DNA of 22,802 bases, taken from positions 1 through 22,802 of the forward strand of contig LCOM01000020.1 in the NCBI GenBank assembly GCA_000999395.1. The letters run 5' to 3'. Source of the stretch: Parcubacteria group bacterium GW2011_GWA2_47_7 (GTDB lineage Bacteria; Patescibacteriota; Minisyncoccia; Phycocordibacterales; UBA6899). Position numbers and translations under genes: made by a program. Below, piece after piece: positions 15,506-22,802 of the stretch. The notes under the pieces are model-generated. The model did no database searches. It was not told the DNA's origin and saw only the letters and a program-made list of their open reading frames with translations. Positions within the stretch are counted from its first letter, which is position 1, and each line of letters opens with the position of its first letter.

Positions 15506-16987
15506 TTAAAACTGAAAATAGATAAAAGATTTTGTATCAAAATACCCCAACAAAAATATCCAAATAATAATCACGTAATATGCAGATACACGGGCAGAAA
15601 ACGGCAGACAGAGAAGCATACTGCGCATTGAGTCTGCGTTCCTGCTGACATATTCCACAATTTCCATAAAAATAATTGCTAGAATTCTTAACAAGAAAAA
15701 CGAGAACGTCGTGCCAAGAACCTCCCTTGTGACAACGCTATGAAGCACATATTCGACATGAAACAAGCTCATTATTCCTGGACCAAGATTTATTACTATA
15801 TGCCATACATCTGGTAAATTTTGTGCTCGAAAAAAAATCCAGCTTATAGAGACGAGAATAAAGGTGATAATAATCTGCACAAAAGCCCTCACGCGAGGCA
15901 ATGAAGAAAGCCCTGTTTTTTTTGAAATTTTCTCACGCATCGATTTCGTAACATCAGCAAACACGAGATAAATTCCATGAATTGCACCCAGACCTATAAA
16001 TGTCCATGCAGCACCATGCCAAAGTCCAATAAGGACAAAAGTGATAAAGAGGGCTAGGTGAGAACCAATTTTACCGTAAGACCGCCAAGAGACTGCAAGC
16101 GGAAAATAGAGGTAGTCACGAAGCCAGTTTGACAAAGAAATGTGCCATCGACGCCAAAAATCTGAAATTGTCTTTGCGGCATATGGCCTATTGAAATTCT
16201 GCATAAGATCAAAACCTAGAACCTTTGCGGAACCTATCGCGATATCAGAATAACCTGAAAAATCACAATACAATTGATATGCAAACATAAAAACAGCAAG
16301 AACTATCGCTGCTGGTGGCGCTTGATAAACATTACCAAAAACCTGATCAACCATTACCGCCAATTGATCTGCGATAACGAGTTTTTTGAAAAATCCCCAA
16401 AGCATCGTGGTTAAGCCATCCATTACTCGCTCATAATCAAAGCTTTTTCCTTGGTGCAACTGTGGTAGGAGCTGTTGCGGTCGCTCAATCGGTCCTGCTA
16501 CAAGTTGTGGAAAAAATAACACATAGAGCGCGTATATCCCTATGTGCTTTTCGGCAGGATATTTTCCGCGATATACCTCAATCACGTAACTCAGACTCTG
16601 AAAAACATGGAAGGAGAGCCCAATCGGTAAGATAAGTTTTAAACTTTCGATAGAATAATTCCACCCGACAAAATCAGCCAGAACTGAAATGTTTTCATTA
16701 AAGAAATTAAAGTACTTAAACACAAAAAGAATTCCGAGATTTCCAATGATGCTGGTGAGAAGTAATAGTCTGCGTCGTGACCCAATTTGTTTCTCTAGCG
16801 CTCTACCCAATGAATAGTCAAGTAATATAAGAATAATAAGCACAAGAATGTACCATGGTACAAAGGACATATAAAAGTAGCCTGAAGCCAGCAAGAGAAA
16901 TGCCCACTGATAGCGATGTGGGGTTAAAAAAAAGAACGTCACCACCAAAGGAAAGAAAATAAGGAACTCTGGTGAATTAAATAACAT
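15506..16987 (-). CDS. MBOAT family O-acyltransferase, AlgI-like (copy 1)
   Basis: A 493-aa membrane-bound O-acyltransferase. Characteristic segments are LPIGLSFHVFQSLSYVIEVY, FPQLVAGPIERPQQL, YCDFSGYSDIAIG, DFWRRWHISLSNWLRDY (His282) and GLWHGAAWTF (catalytic His324), ending FIYFQF. AlgI-type MBOATs pass an acyl group from a cytosolic donor through the membrane to an outer SGNH partner that acylates a glycan. The first ~330 residues align with copy 2 (18128-19597) without gaps, as shown by identical motif positions. It has its own promoter (TTTACC-N17-TATATT) ending 7 nt before the ATG and is followed at once by SGNH1. Confidence 0.92.
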   Translation of the reverse strand: MLFNSPEFLIFFPLVVTFFFLTPHRYQWAFLLLASGYFYMSFVPWYILVLIILILLDYSLGRALEKQIGSRRRLLLLTSIIGNLGILFVFKYFNFFNENISVLADFVGWNYSIESLKLILPIGLSFHVFQSLSYVIEVYRGKYPAEKHIGIYALYVLFFPQLVAGPIERPQQLLPQLHQGKSFDYERVMDGLTTMLWGFFKKLVIADQLAVMVDQVFGNVYQAPPAAIVLAVFMFAYQLYCDFSGYSDIAIGSAKVLGFDLMQNFNRPYAAKTISDFWRRWHISLSNWLRDYLYFPLAVSWRSYGKIGSHLALFITFVLIGLWHGAAWTFIGLGAIHGIYLVFADVTKSMREKISKKTGLSSLPRVRAFVQIIITFILVSISWIFFRAQNLPDVWHIVINLGPGIMSLFHVEYVLHSVVTREVLGTTFSFFLLRILAIIFMEIVEYVSRNADSMRSMLLCLPFSARVSAYYVIIIWIFLLGYFDTKSFIYFQF

Positions 16988-16994
16988 TTTTTAC

Positions 16995-17023
16995 AATATA
17001 TATTAATAGTAATTTACGGTAAA
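16995..17023 (-). promoter_or_regulatory. Promoter of the MBOAT1-SGNH1 operon (leaderless)
   Basis: Reverse strand: TTTACC (17023-17018), exactly 17 bp, TATATT (17000-16995), then 7 nt to the ATG at 16987. Confidence 0.6.
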
Positions 17024-17314
17024 TTTATGACCGAGCCATACTGCCTGTGAATCGCTCAAAATACCATCATCCAAACGAACTAACTACCGATATTCAGTTT
17101 AATGGAATATTACCTCCATCAAATTACTACATACTAGCTTTTCCAACAATTGAAGGCAAATATACGGTGATGCGGACATCCTTATGTCGCACCGGATATT
17201 TTTTTAAATATACACGATTAGCTATTTTCACTAATGTTTCGAGCTTTACTAGTTTATATTGCAAGAATATACAAAACAAAAGAGAAGCAATAAAATTTCC
17301 AGACAAAGAGCAGC
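17024..17314. other. AT-rich gap without a recognisable gene
   Basis: Between the SDR stop and the MBOAT1 promoter. I translated the reverse strand in three frames. There is only a TTG-started 63-codon frame (17318-17127) with an N-terminal hydrophobic stretch, and scattered short frames. None matches an acyl carrier protein or other gene expected in an acylation cluster. It may hold remnants of a lost gene. No clear terminator is seen. Confidence 0.5.
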
Positions 17315-18100
17315 TCAACCCTCCAACTCGTCAATCACAACAGTAAAGGGTTTTACACTTTCTCCAGGATGAATAAGAGCAATTACTGACTTAGCAATGT
17401 CCTCGACCTTAGTGAGCTGGCCTGTAGGAGATTTTTCTTCCAAGAACTCAAAAAGCCTTGGTGGCAAATCGTCGTTTAGCCCTCCGGCAACAAAACCGGG
17501 AGCCACTGTATGTACGCGAATACCCAAACCTGCCGTCGATTGAGCTAATTCGGTCAATAGCCCCTTCAATGCGAATTTTGAGGACAAGTACCCCCCCACG
17601 AGAGCAGTTTTAGAAGCGATGAGCCCCCCAAAACTGTCTGCCGAAACATCACATTCGATCGCAGCGGTCGTCACCCCAATCAACACACCCTTTTTCCGTG
17701 GTCGCATTTTGAGTGCGATTTGTTGCAGAAAATTGAAACCACCAAAAACCCCAACTGAGAATTGCTCTCGAAATGCGACCTCATCAACATCAAGAATATT
17801 TTTTCTTACAAGGCGTGAGTGTGCAGCGTGTATGCCAACTGAAATAGACCCCAACTCTTCTTCAATCGCATCAAGCACTTCTTTCATCTTCGCCGAATCA
17901 GTGATATCACACTGGTAGAAATACACATTGGCTGACTTAAACGATGAGCGTATTGCTTTCATATCTTCCTGCGGACTCAAGTAAAGGAGCACAGTTTTAT
18001 AACCCCTCTGTGCAAGATGACATCCGATTTCTCGACCGATGTACCCAAGTCCACCGCTCACTATAGCAACCTCGTTTTCAATCGCGCCTTTCTCATTCAT
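17315..18100 (-). CDS. Short-chain dehydrogenase/reductase (SDR)
   Basis: A 261-aa SDR with the NAD(P)-binding GGLGYIGREIG (~16-26), a CDIT segment (acidic residue contacting adenine), HAAHSRL (equivalent to the N-A-G/A-A-x block), and the active-site Y-x-x-x-K in GGYLSSKFALKG. VHTVAPGFVAGG is the P-G segment that follows. It resembles 3-oxoacyl-ACP reductase (FabG)-like SDRs often found beside MBOAT genes. It could reduce an acyl donor used by the acyltransferases or act on a sugar; the substrate is not determinable. The start is 27 nt after the MBOAT2 stop, without a Shine-Dalgarno site. Oddity: the stretch between the VTTAAIE block and the active-site Tyr looks longer than usual. Confidence 0.78.
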   Translation of the reverse strand: MNEKGAIENEVAIVSGGLGYIGREIGCHLAQRGYKTVLLYLSPQEDMKAIRSSFKSANVYFYQCDITDSAKMKEVLDAIEEELGSISVGIHAAHSRLVRKNILDVDEVAFREQFSVGVFGGFNFLQQIALKMRPRKKGVLIGVTTAAIECDVSADSFGGLIASKTALVGGYLSSKFALKGLLTELAQSTAGLGIRVHTVAPGFVAGGLNDDLPPRLFEFLEEKSPTGQLTKVEDIAKSVIALIHPGESVKPFTVVIDELEG

Positions 18101-18127
18101 GATATGTGTGTTTAAAGATTTTTTTTA

Positions 18128-19597
18128 CTAAAATTGGAAATAAATGAATTGGGACTTATTTGGACTTCGTAAATACAAGACAAAAAGCATTGCGAGAATG
18201 ACGGAAAGCCACAACAAAATTTTTCCAATGTAAAATCGCTTTATTTGAAAAAGAGGAATTACCAATCCCCTCTCCTCTAAATACTCGACGAGGATAAGAC
18301 CAGTGATTCCTCCTAAACACAACAAAAAATCATCTGCGGATTGTTCAAGAAAAATATATTTATTTACGTATGCACTAGTAGTGATCTGAGAAAAAATATT
18401 CCCCCAACCCTCGAACATTCCGCGAAGTAACCCGACTGCAACTTGCAGCGATTCAGCTCGAAAAAAAAGAAGAGAGAGACAAAAAATAAAAAAAGTTCTC
18501 AACATCCTCGCTACCCTCCAAGGCTCCCGCTCAGCCCCCTTCGTGTGTCCACCACCATTCAGTACCTCAAAAATAATAGCTACCCCAAGGATGAGTCCCC
18601 ACATAACAAAGGTCCAGCTCGCACCATGCCAAATACCCGAAAAGAGGAATGCAACGAGTAGTGCACTAGTCATACCCACCCTTCCTAATCCTCGCCATTT
18701 TATCGCAAGTGGCATAAAGATATAGTCTCGAATCCACGTTGAGAGAGATATGTGCCATCGGCGCCAAAATTCTCCCATTGAGGTTGCAAAAAATGGTCTC
18801 CTGAAGTTCTCCATGAGACTGAAGCCCATCACTCGAGCTGCACCGCGTGCGATATCGGAATACCCGGAAAAATCGCAGTACACTTGAAACGCAAAAAAGA
18901 TGGTTGCAATAAATGTACTTATGCCGAAATATTCTGACGGATTGTTGTACACCTGATTTACGAATACTGCGAGATTGTCTGCAATGACCAGTTTTTTTAC
19001 AAAACCGTAGAGCATCAGCCCAAGCCCACTCCCGAAACGATGGATATCAAACTTATGCTCTTCCCTAAATTGATGAAGCAAATTCTGTGGACGCTCAATC
19101 GGTCCGGCAACTAACTGCGGATAGAACAATACATAGAGCGCCAATATACCAAAATGACGCTCGGCTTTTTGTCTCCCCCTATATACCTCGATAGTGTAAC
19201 TAAGGCTTTGAAACGTATGAAATGAGAGACCAAGAGGTAAGATGACCGCAAGTGTCTTGAGCGAATAATTCCAATGAAGAAATTCAGCAAGCGCTGAAAT
19301 ATTAGTATTAAAAAAATTAATATATTTAAAGAAAAATAACACCCCAACATTTGCAACCACACTCACAAGCAATAAATACAAGCGACGCCTTCCTTGGCTT
19401 TGCTCAATGAGTCGTCCGGCGACATAATCGACGCAAATCGTAAATACGAGTATCAATAAGTACGCTGGAATAAAACTCATGTAAAACCAACCGCTTGCCA
19501 AAAGCAGAAGTGCCCATCGAAAACGATGGGGTAGGAGAAAGTAACCCGCAGTAACAAGAGGAAAGAATATCGCGAAATCAATCGTATTAAATCCCAT
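18128..19597 (-). CDS. MBOAT family O-acyltransferase, AlgI-like (copy 2)
   Basis: A 489-aa paralogue of the MBOAT at 15506-16987, with the same blocks at the same residue numbers: LPLGLSFHTFQSLSYTIEVY, YPQLVAGPIERPQNL, YCDFSGYSDIARG, EFWRRWHISLSTWIRDY (His282), GIWHGASWTF (His324) and the same C-terminal FIYFQF. It starts 14 nt after the stop of the SGNH-ended ORF, so an SGNH-MBOAT pair is repeated here in swapped order. An AT-rich stretch with TATATA 6 nt before the ATG could be a leaderless promoter, but base composition makes that uncertain. Confidence 0.92.
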   Translation of the reverse strand: MGFNTIDFAIFFPLVTAGYFLLPHRFRWALLLLASGWFYMSFIPAYLLILVFTICVDYVAGRLIEQSQGRRRLYLLLVSVVANVGVLFFFKYINFFNTNISALAEFLHWNYSLKTLAVILPLGLSFHTFQSLSYTIEVYRGRQKAERHFGILALYVLFYPQLVAGPIERPQNLLHQFREEHKFDIHRFGSGLGLMLYGFVKKLVIADNLAVFVNQVYNNPSEYFGISTFIATIFFAFQVYCDFSGYSDIARGAARVMGFSLMENFRRPFFATSMGEFWRRWHISLSTWIRDYIFMPLAIKWRGLGRVGMTSALLVAFLFSGIWHGASWTFVMWGLILGVAIIFEVLNGGGHTKGAEREPWRVARMLRTFFIFCLSLLFFRAESLQVAVGLLRGMFEGWGNIFSQITTSAYVNKYIFLEQSADDFLLCLGGITGLILVEYLEERGLVIPLFQIKRFYIGKILLWLSVILAMLFVLYLRSPNKSQFIYFQF

Positions 19598-19611
19598 AAA
19601 TACTATATATA

Positions 19612-21240
19612 TTACTCATCATGCTGTTTATTTAGAGGTGTTTCATTTTTCATAATATTTTCTGCATTCAGTTTTTCTGCTACTCCTTTGGCAAATATTT
19701 CGTAACCATGGCTTGTGGGATGCATATTTACTGATGGCATGTATATGACCTCTCCGTCGTCCAGTGCACCGCGGAGATATGGGAGCATGTCAAAACAGAA
19801 AATATTATTTTCTTCGCAAGAACTGAGAATAGATTTTCGTATGGACTGTTGCCCTGTCACTAATTTTTCAAAATAAGGGTTTCGTAAACCAGCTTCTTCA
19901 ATCCGAGCTTCATACACAAGTTCTTTTGACGGGATAATCGAGACAATGAGCGTCGAACCGCCCTCAAGTATCTTTTTATTTAGCTCGTCCAACAAAATAT
20001 TATTTAGACGAAGTCCCTCGACTATATTTTTATCTTCCATATCCACGCTTCTTAACACTGTATTTGCCCAAAAAAGAGTTTTTTGTGAGGGAATTTTGTC
20101 ATAGAGGAGTGCTGCATCAGGATCAGCATTTGACCAATCGGATGTTCCCGTCATAAAAGGTGAGGCGAGGCCAAGTTTTTCTCGGAGAACGCGAGTATTC
20201 TCGGATAGAAACCCATATATTTTACTATGCTCGTGTAGATAATCGCGCCATGATTTAAAATTTACACTGATGTCCTTTAATTCATCGCCCGTTCTCGGTT
20301 TATCATTTTCAAACCCCGATGAACGATATTGTTTCCAAGAATCGAGACCATAGACAACGTCATAAGTGTTAAAAATATTTCTCCCAATATTTAATCCTAC
20401 AACTACAAACTTTGGATGAAACGAAAGCGCCTTTTCTGCCATCTCCGGCCCTAGAATACGTCCCACCGTAATTATAGGCACACCTACCACGGACTTTATG
20501 CCGGCCGCCAGGTGCACAAAACAACCCTCTTCCAAGTAGTAGCAAGGGATATTGTAGACTGCGGACGAGCTGTTACATGCCGATACGTGGAGGGCGCTTG
20601 CGCCGGCACGCTCGAGTATCTTTGCGATGACCTTGCTCTCCTCCAGCTTAAGGCCCTCGTCCGTATATTCATCGGCGCTTATCCTGCAAATAACGGGAAA
20701 GGAAGAGAACTGGTTTACAAGATAGCCATGGGCCATGTGTATCTCAACGCCGTCCGCCCCGGCACGCACAACCCTTTCCGCCCCATCGGCGAATCTCTTG
20801 ATTATCTCCCCTATCTCCGCGGCAGACAGTTCTCTGGGCATTGTCCTGGTCAGCGGGCTGGGGATGGGGGACGGCGCAACAGGGGCAACACCCGTACAGA
20901 ACTTAAGGGCCTCCTTGCCTGCATGGTTCAGTTGAATAACTACCTTGCCCCCTACCTTGTGGACCTCATCTGCAAGACGTTTCAGGCCGTCTACGTACTT
21001 GTCGTCATGAATGCACATCATGCCGTCATTAATCCTGCCCTCAGGGTCAACAGAGATATTTTCAACCGTCACGTACCCGGCTCCGCCTTTCGCCCTCTCG
21101 CGGTAATAGGAGATAACCTCATCGGTAACGAAGCCATCCTTGTCGCAAAGATGGGTCTCCATCGCAGGCAATACAATGCGGTTTTTTATCTCCATGGAAC
21201 CTATGCGGAAGGGACTAAAAAGCCTAGGAAACGACTCCAT
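19612..21240 (-). CDS. Chimeric ORF: OYE-family flavoprotein N-terminus fused to SGNH-like C-terminus
   Basis: One 542-codon frame holds two unrelated pieces. Residues 1-272 (21240-~20425) are an NADH:flavin oxidoreductase / old yellow enzyme TIM barrel: FSPFRIGSMEIKNRIVLPAM, VIQLNHAGKEAL, VEIHMAHGYLVNQF, FPVICRISADEY and PIITVGRILGPEMAEKAL. From residue 273 the protein is an SGNH-like segment paralogous to SGNH1: FVVVGLNIGRNIFNTYDVVY, LREKLGLAS, LIVSIIPSKELVYEARI and the block V-like MHPTSHGYEIF. The OYE part also lacks ~36 residues after NQF (at ~20704), including the conserved R-T-D-E-Y-G-G-S/ENR block. The SGNH part lacks its membrane anchor and GDS motif. The 5' end has a good Shine-Dalgarno site (gagagga) and lies 11 nt after mqnE. 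Neither half should be active. A misassembly is the simplest reading. Confidence 0.85.
   Translation of the reverse strand: MESFPRLFSPFRIGSMEIKNRIVLPAMETHLCDKDGFVTDEVISYYRERAKGGAGYVTVENISVDPEGRINDGMMCIHDDKYVDGLKRLADEVHKVGGKVVIQLNHAGKEALKFCTGVAPVAPSPIPSPLTRTMPRELSAAEIGEIIKRFADGAERVVRAGADGVEIHMAHGYLVNQFSSFPVICRISADEYTDEGLKLEESKVIAKILERAGASALHVSACNSSSAVYNIPCYYLEEGCFVHLAAGIKSVVGVPIITVGRILGPEMAEKALSFHPKFVVVGLNIGRNIFNTYDVVYGLDSWKQYRSSGFENDKPRTGDELKDISVNFKSWRDYLHEHSKIYGFLSENTRVLREKLGLASPFMTGTSDWSNADPDAALLYDKIPSQKTLFWANTVLRSVDMEDKNIVEGLRLNNILLDELNKKILEGGSTLIVSIIPSKELVYEARIEEAGLRNPYFEKLVTGQQSIRKSILSSCEENNIFCFDMLPYLRGALDDGEVIYMPSVNMHPTSHGYEIFAKGVAEKLNAENIMKNETPLNKQHDE
20418..20436. other. Junction between two genomic backgrounds inside the chimeric ORF
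   Basis: The coding switch is at the Ala-Leu-Ser codons (about 20422-20430). The OYE family reads E-K-A-L-S/x here and SGNH1 reads Q-A-L-S-M-K-P, so a few shared bases (around gcgctttc) could have served as a false overlap. Left of it the sequence is AT-rich like the MBOAT genes. Right of it, GC and codon choice match mqnE. Confidence 0.75.
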
Positions 21241-21251
21241 GACTCTCCTCT

Positions 21252-22415
21252 CTAGCTGGTAACCTTAACACAGTCCTCTGACCTGCTCTCTGCCGGATGC
21301 CAATCGTGGTCAAACCTGCCGTTTGGCCTTACTATCTCTCTATAAAGCGTATCTCTCTCCACCGGACTCCGCCCCGCCTCTTCAATGAGTCTTACAATCT
21401 CGGTCACCGACAACTCCTCAGGCGTATCGGCCCCTGCCGAATGGGTTATCCTCTCCACCACCACAGTGCCATCTATATCGTCTACCCCGAAGCTCAGCGA
21501 TACCTGGGCAAGCTTTATGCCCAGCATAATCCAGAAGGCCTTTATGTGGGGGAAATTGTCCAGCATCAACCTGCCGATGGCCAGGGTCTTTAGGTCAAGA
21601 GCGGCAGTAGTCCGAGGAAGCCCCTGCAGAAAGGTGTTATCGGAGTGAAACGCAAGCGGGATAAACGCCATAAATCCGCCGGTCTCGTCCTGGAGCCTTC
21701 TGAGCGCAAGCATGTGGTCTGTCCTCTCCTCGGCAGACTCCACGTGTCCGTACAGCATGGTGGCGTTGCTCCTCAGACCGAGACGGTGAGCCTCGCGCAT
21801 AACACCCAGCCAGCCCTCTCCCGCCAGCTTGTCGGGACACAGCTCCTTCCTTACCCTGGATGAAAAGACCTCTGCCCCTCCCCCGGGTATAGACCCTAAG
21901 CCGGCCCGCCTAAGCGCCGTCAGTGTATCCCTTAGCGAAAGACCCGCCCTCTCGGCCAGATGGGCAATCTCCACGGCAGTAAAGGCCTGGAGATGCACCT
22001 GGGGATAACGCTCATGCAGTCTGCCAAGCATCTCAAGGTAGTAATCAAATCCCAGTTTAGGGTGCAGTCCACCCACAATGTGTATCTCCGTAGCCCCCTG
22101 CTCTACGACACCGTCCGCCTCATTCATCACCTCGTCCACGCCCATTGCATAACTGCCATCTTCTCCCTCCTCCTTAGAAAAGGCGCAGAACTTGCACTGA
22201 TTCTTACAGACGTTGGAATAGTTTATGTGGCGGTTTACTATATAAAAGGTTTTGTTGCCGTTTTTGCGCTCCCTGACAATATTGGCCATGTGACCGATTT
22301 GAAGGACATCATTCGAGGCATACAACCTGAGCCCGTCCTCCCGGCTTAACCTTTCACCGTCAACTACCTTTTTGTATATGTCTTTGAGACTGGAGGAGTT
22401 GAGTGTCTTCTTCAT
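21252..22415 (-). CDS. mqnE: Aminofutalosine synthase (radical SAM), futalosine menaquinone pathway
   Basis: MqnE joins SAM to 3-[(1-carboxyvinyl)oxy]benzoate to make aminofutalosine, an early step of the futalosine route to menaquinone. The 387-aa protein has the radical-SAM cluster motif C-x3-C-x2-C (Cys70, 74, 77 in NVCKNQCKFCAF), IHIVGGLHPKLGFDYYLEML, LQAFTAVEIAHLAERAG, GSIPGGGAEVFSSRVR, ATMLYGHVESAEER, MAFIPLAFHSDNT, IKAFWIMLG and DDIDGTVVVERITHSAG. These favour MqnE over the related MqnC. The start is preceded by aagga at normal distance. The next gene starts 11 nt after its stop. GC and codon usage (CTG, CTC, GCC) differ clearly from the genes left of 20.4 kb. CPR bacteria generally lack quinone synthesis, so this marks another genome. 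Confidence 0.9.
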   Translation of the reverse strand: MKKTLNSSSLKDIYKKVVDGERLSREDGLRLYASNDVLQIGHMANIVRERKNGNKTFYIVNRHINYSNVCKNQCKFCAFSKEEGEDGSYAMGVDEVMNEADGVVEQGATEIHIVGGLHPKLGFDYYLEMLGRLHERYPQVHLQAFTAVEIAHLAERAGLSLRDTLTALRRAGLGSIPGGGAEVFSSRVRKELCPDKLAGEGWLGVMREAHRLGLRSNATMLYGHVESAEERTDHMLALRRLQDETGGFMAFIPLAFHSDNTFLQGLPRTTAALDLKTLAIGRLMLDNFPHIKAFWIMLGIKLAQVSLSFGVDDIDGTVVVERITHSAGADTPEELSVTEIVRLIEEAGRSPVERDTLYREIVRPNGRFDHDWHPAESRSEDCVKVTS

Positions 22416-22606
22416 CTTTTTTCCTTATCAAACCCTAAGTTAGCGGAAAATTGCCGTAAAATCAAGGCAATATCAGTACTGCACCTTGATGACGATTGTT
22501 TTATTGTACACTGCAAAAACCGGACGGGGGACATGAAGACACACAGTAAAGTCAAAATTGTTTGATTAAGTCTGCGTTATAAATTAGAATCTGTTTTAAC
22601 GTTACC

Positions 22607-22802
22607 ATGGGCATAGAAGAGGCAAAAAAAGAGATTGCAAAGTGTGCAAAGTGCGGCAAGTGCCGCTCGGTCTGCCCCGTATTTCTTGAAACCGGCGACG
22701 AGACGCGCGTCGCAAGGGGCAGGATAAGCCTGGCGGAGGCCATATTCCAGGGAGAGATTTACTACAGCCCGGAACTCCGGGACGGCGTGCGCGAACGGTT
22801 CC
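22607..22802 (+). CDS. Fe-S oxidoreductase (GlpC/GlcF/LutA-like), N-terminal part
   Basis: ATG at 22607 opens 65 codons to the window end. A 4Fe-4S ferredoxin motif C-x2-C-x2-C-x3-C-P is formed by Cys13, 16, 19 and 23 (CAKCGKCRSVCPVF). It is followed by RVARGRISLAEAIFQGEIYY, typical of the (Fe-S)-binding subunits of glycolate, glycerol-3-phosphate or lactate oxidation complexes and of HdrD-like proteins. These pass electrons to quinones or heterodisulfide-type partners, in keeping with the adjacent menaquinone gene. It is divergent from mqnE; the 191-nt gap between them presumably holds both promoters, which I could not define. The rest of the gene is outside the window. Confidence 0.75.
   Translation, partial: MGIEEAKKEIAKCAKCGKCRSVCPVFLETGDETRVARGRISLAEAIFQGEIYYSPELRDGVRERF

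Noticed and set aside
17047..17346. 99-codon plus-strand frame and an opposite 63-codon TTG frame in the SDR-MBOAT gap
   Set aside because: No family pattern, no ribosome site, the first overlaps the SDR end; checked for an acyl carrier protein Ser motif and found none.
20512..21255. 247-codon plus-strand frame
   Set aside because: Antisense to the OYE part; long open frames opposite GC-rich genes are common and no domain is seen.
1..22802. CRISPR arrays, tRNA or rRNA genes, insertion sequences
   Set aside because: I saw no regular spaced repeats, no cloverleaf-like tRNA ends, no transposase motifs and no terminal inverted repeats flanking a gene. A tRNAscan or ISfinder run was not possible.

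Overview
The first ~20.4 kb look like a genome fragment from a Patescibacteria (CPR) bacterium, most likely Parcubacteria-like. The signs are a DUF5671 membrane protein with the short N-terminal helical module common in that group, a 24-residue Lys/Ala peptide, a Wzy-type ligase fused to TPRs, moderate-to-low GC, and many genes whose -10 box lies only 6-7 nt before the ATG (leaderless transcripts). The last ~2.4 kb (about 20,425-22,802) are different. GC is visibly higher, genes have good Shine-Dalgarno sites, and the content is an old-yellow-enzyme (OYE) flavoprotein, the menaquinone gene mqnE and an Fe-S oxidoreductase. That content suits a respiring Nitrospirae- or Deltaproteobacteria-like genome. 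The two parts meet inside a single open reading frame.

Layout. 1-400: start of secA (minus), a strong stem-loop and a tiny basic peptide gene. 557-2,852: murB and a DUF5671 gene. 3,027-3,930: a DUF6922 / AbiEii-type nucleotidyltransferase pair resembling a type IV toxin-antitoxin module, with an upstream array of TTGACAA boxes. 4,104-6,338: a large O-antigen polymerase/ligase with TPRs. 6,474-6,686: a small unknown protein with its own terminator. 6,827-8,993 (plus): rmlA, a broken rmlB and a Nudix-fold protein with a degenerate Nudix box. 9,165-12,840 (minus operon): two SAM methyltransferases, a GT4 glycosyltransferase and a broken DegT aminotransferase. 12,953-14,203 (plus): a Wzx-type flippase. 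14,310-20,424 (minus): two MBOAT O-acyltransferases, two SGNH partners (one only a C-terminal part) and an SDR reductase. 20,425-22,802: the foreign part.

Together, genes 4.1-20.4 kb form a Wzx/Wzy-style surface glycan locus. RmlA/RmlB would make dTDP-4-keto-6-deoxyglucose, and the DegT enzyme could aminate it. The GT4 and methyltransferases would build and trim the glycan, Wzx would flip it and the Wzy-TPR protein polymerise or ligate it. The MBOAT/SGNH pairs would O-acylate it outside the membrane.

The main caution is sequence integrity. rmlB, degT, the GT4 gene and the OYE gene each lack an internal conserved block of roughly 20-45 codons, and the OYE is fused to an SGNH C-terminus. I read this as assembly damage or chimerism until shown otherwise, not as new biology. 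The most credible biological signal is the repeated leaderless-promoter architecture.
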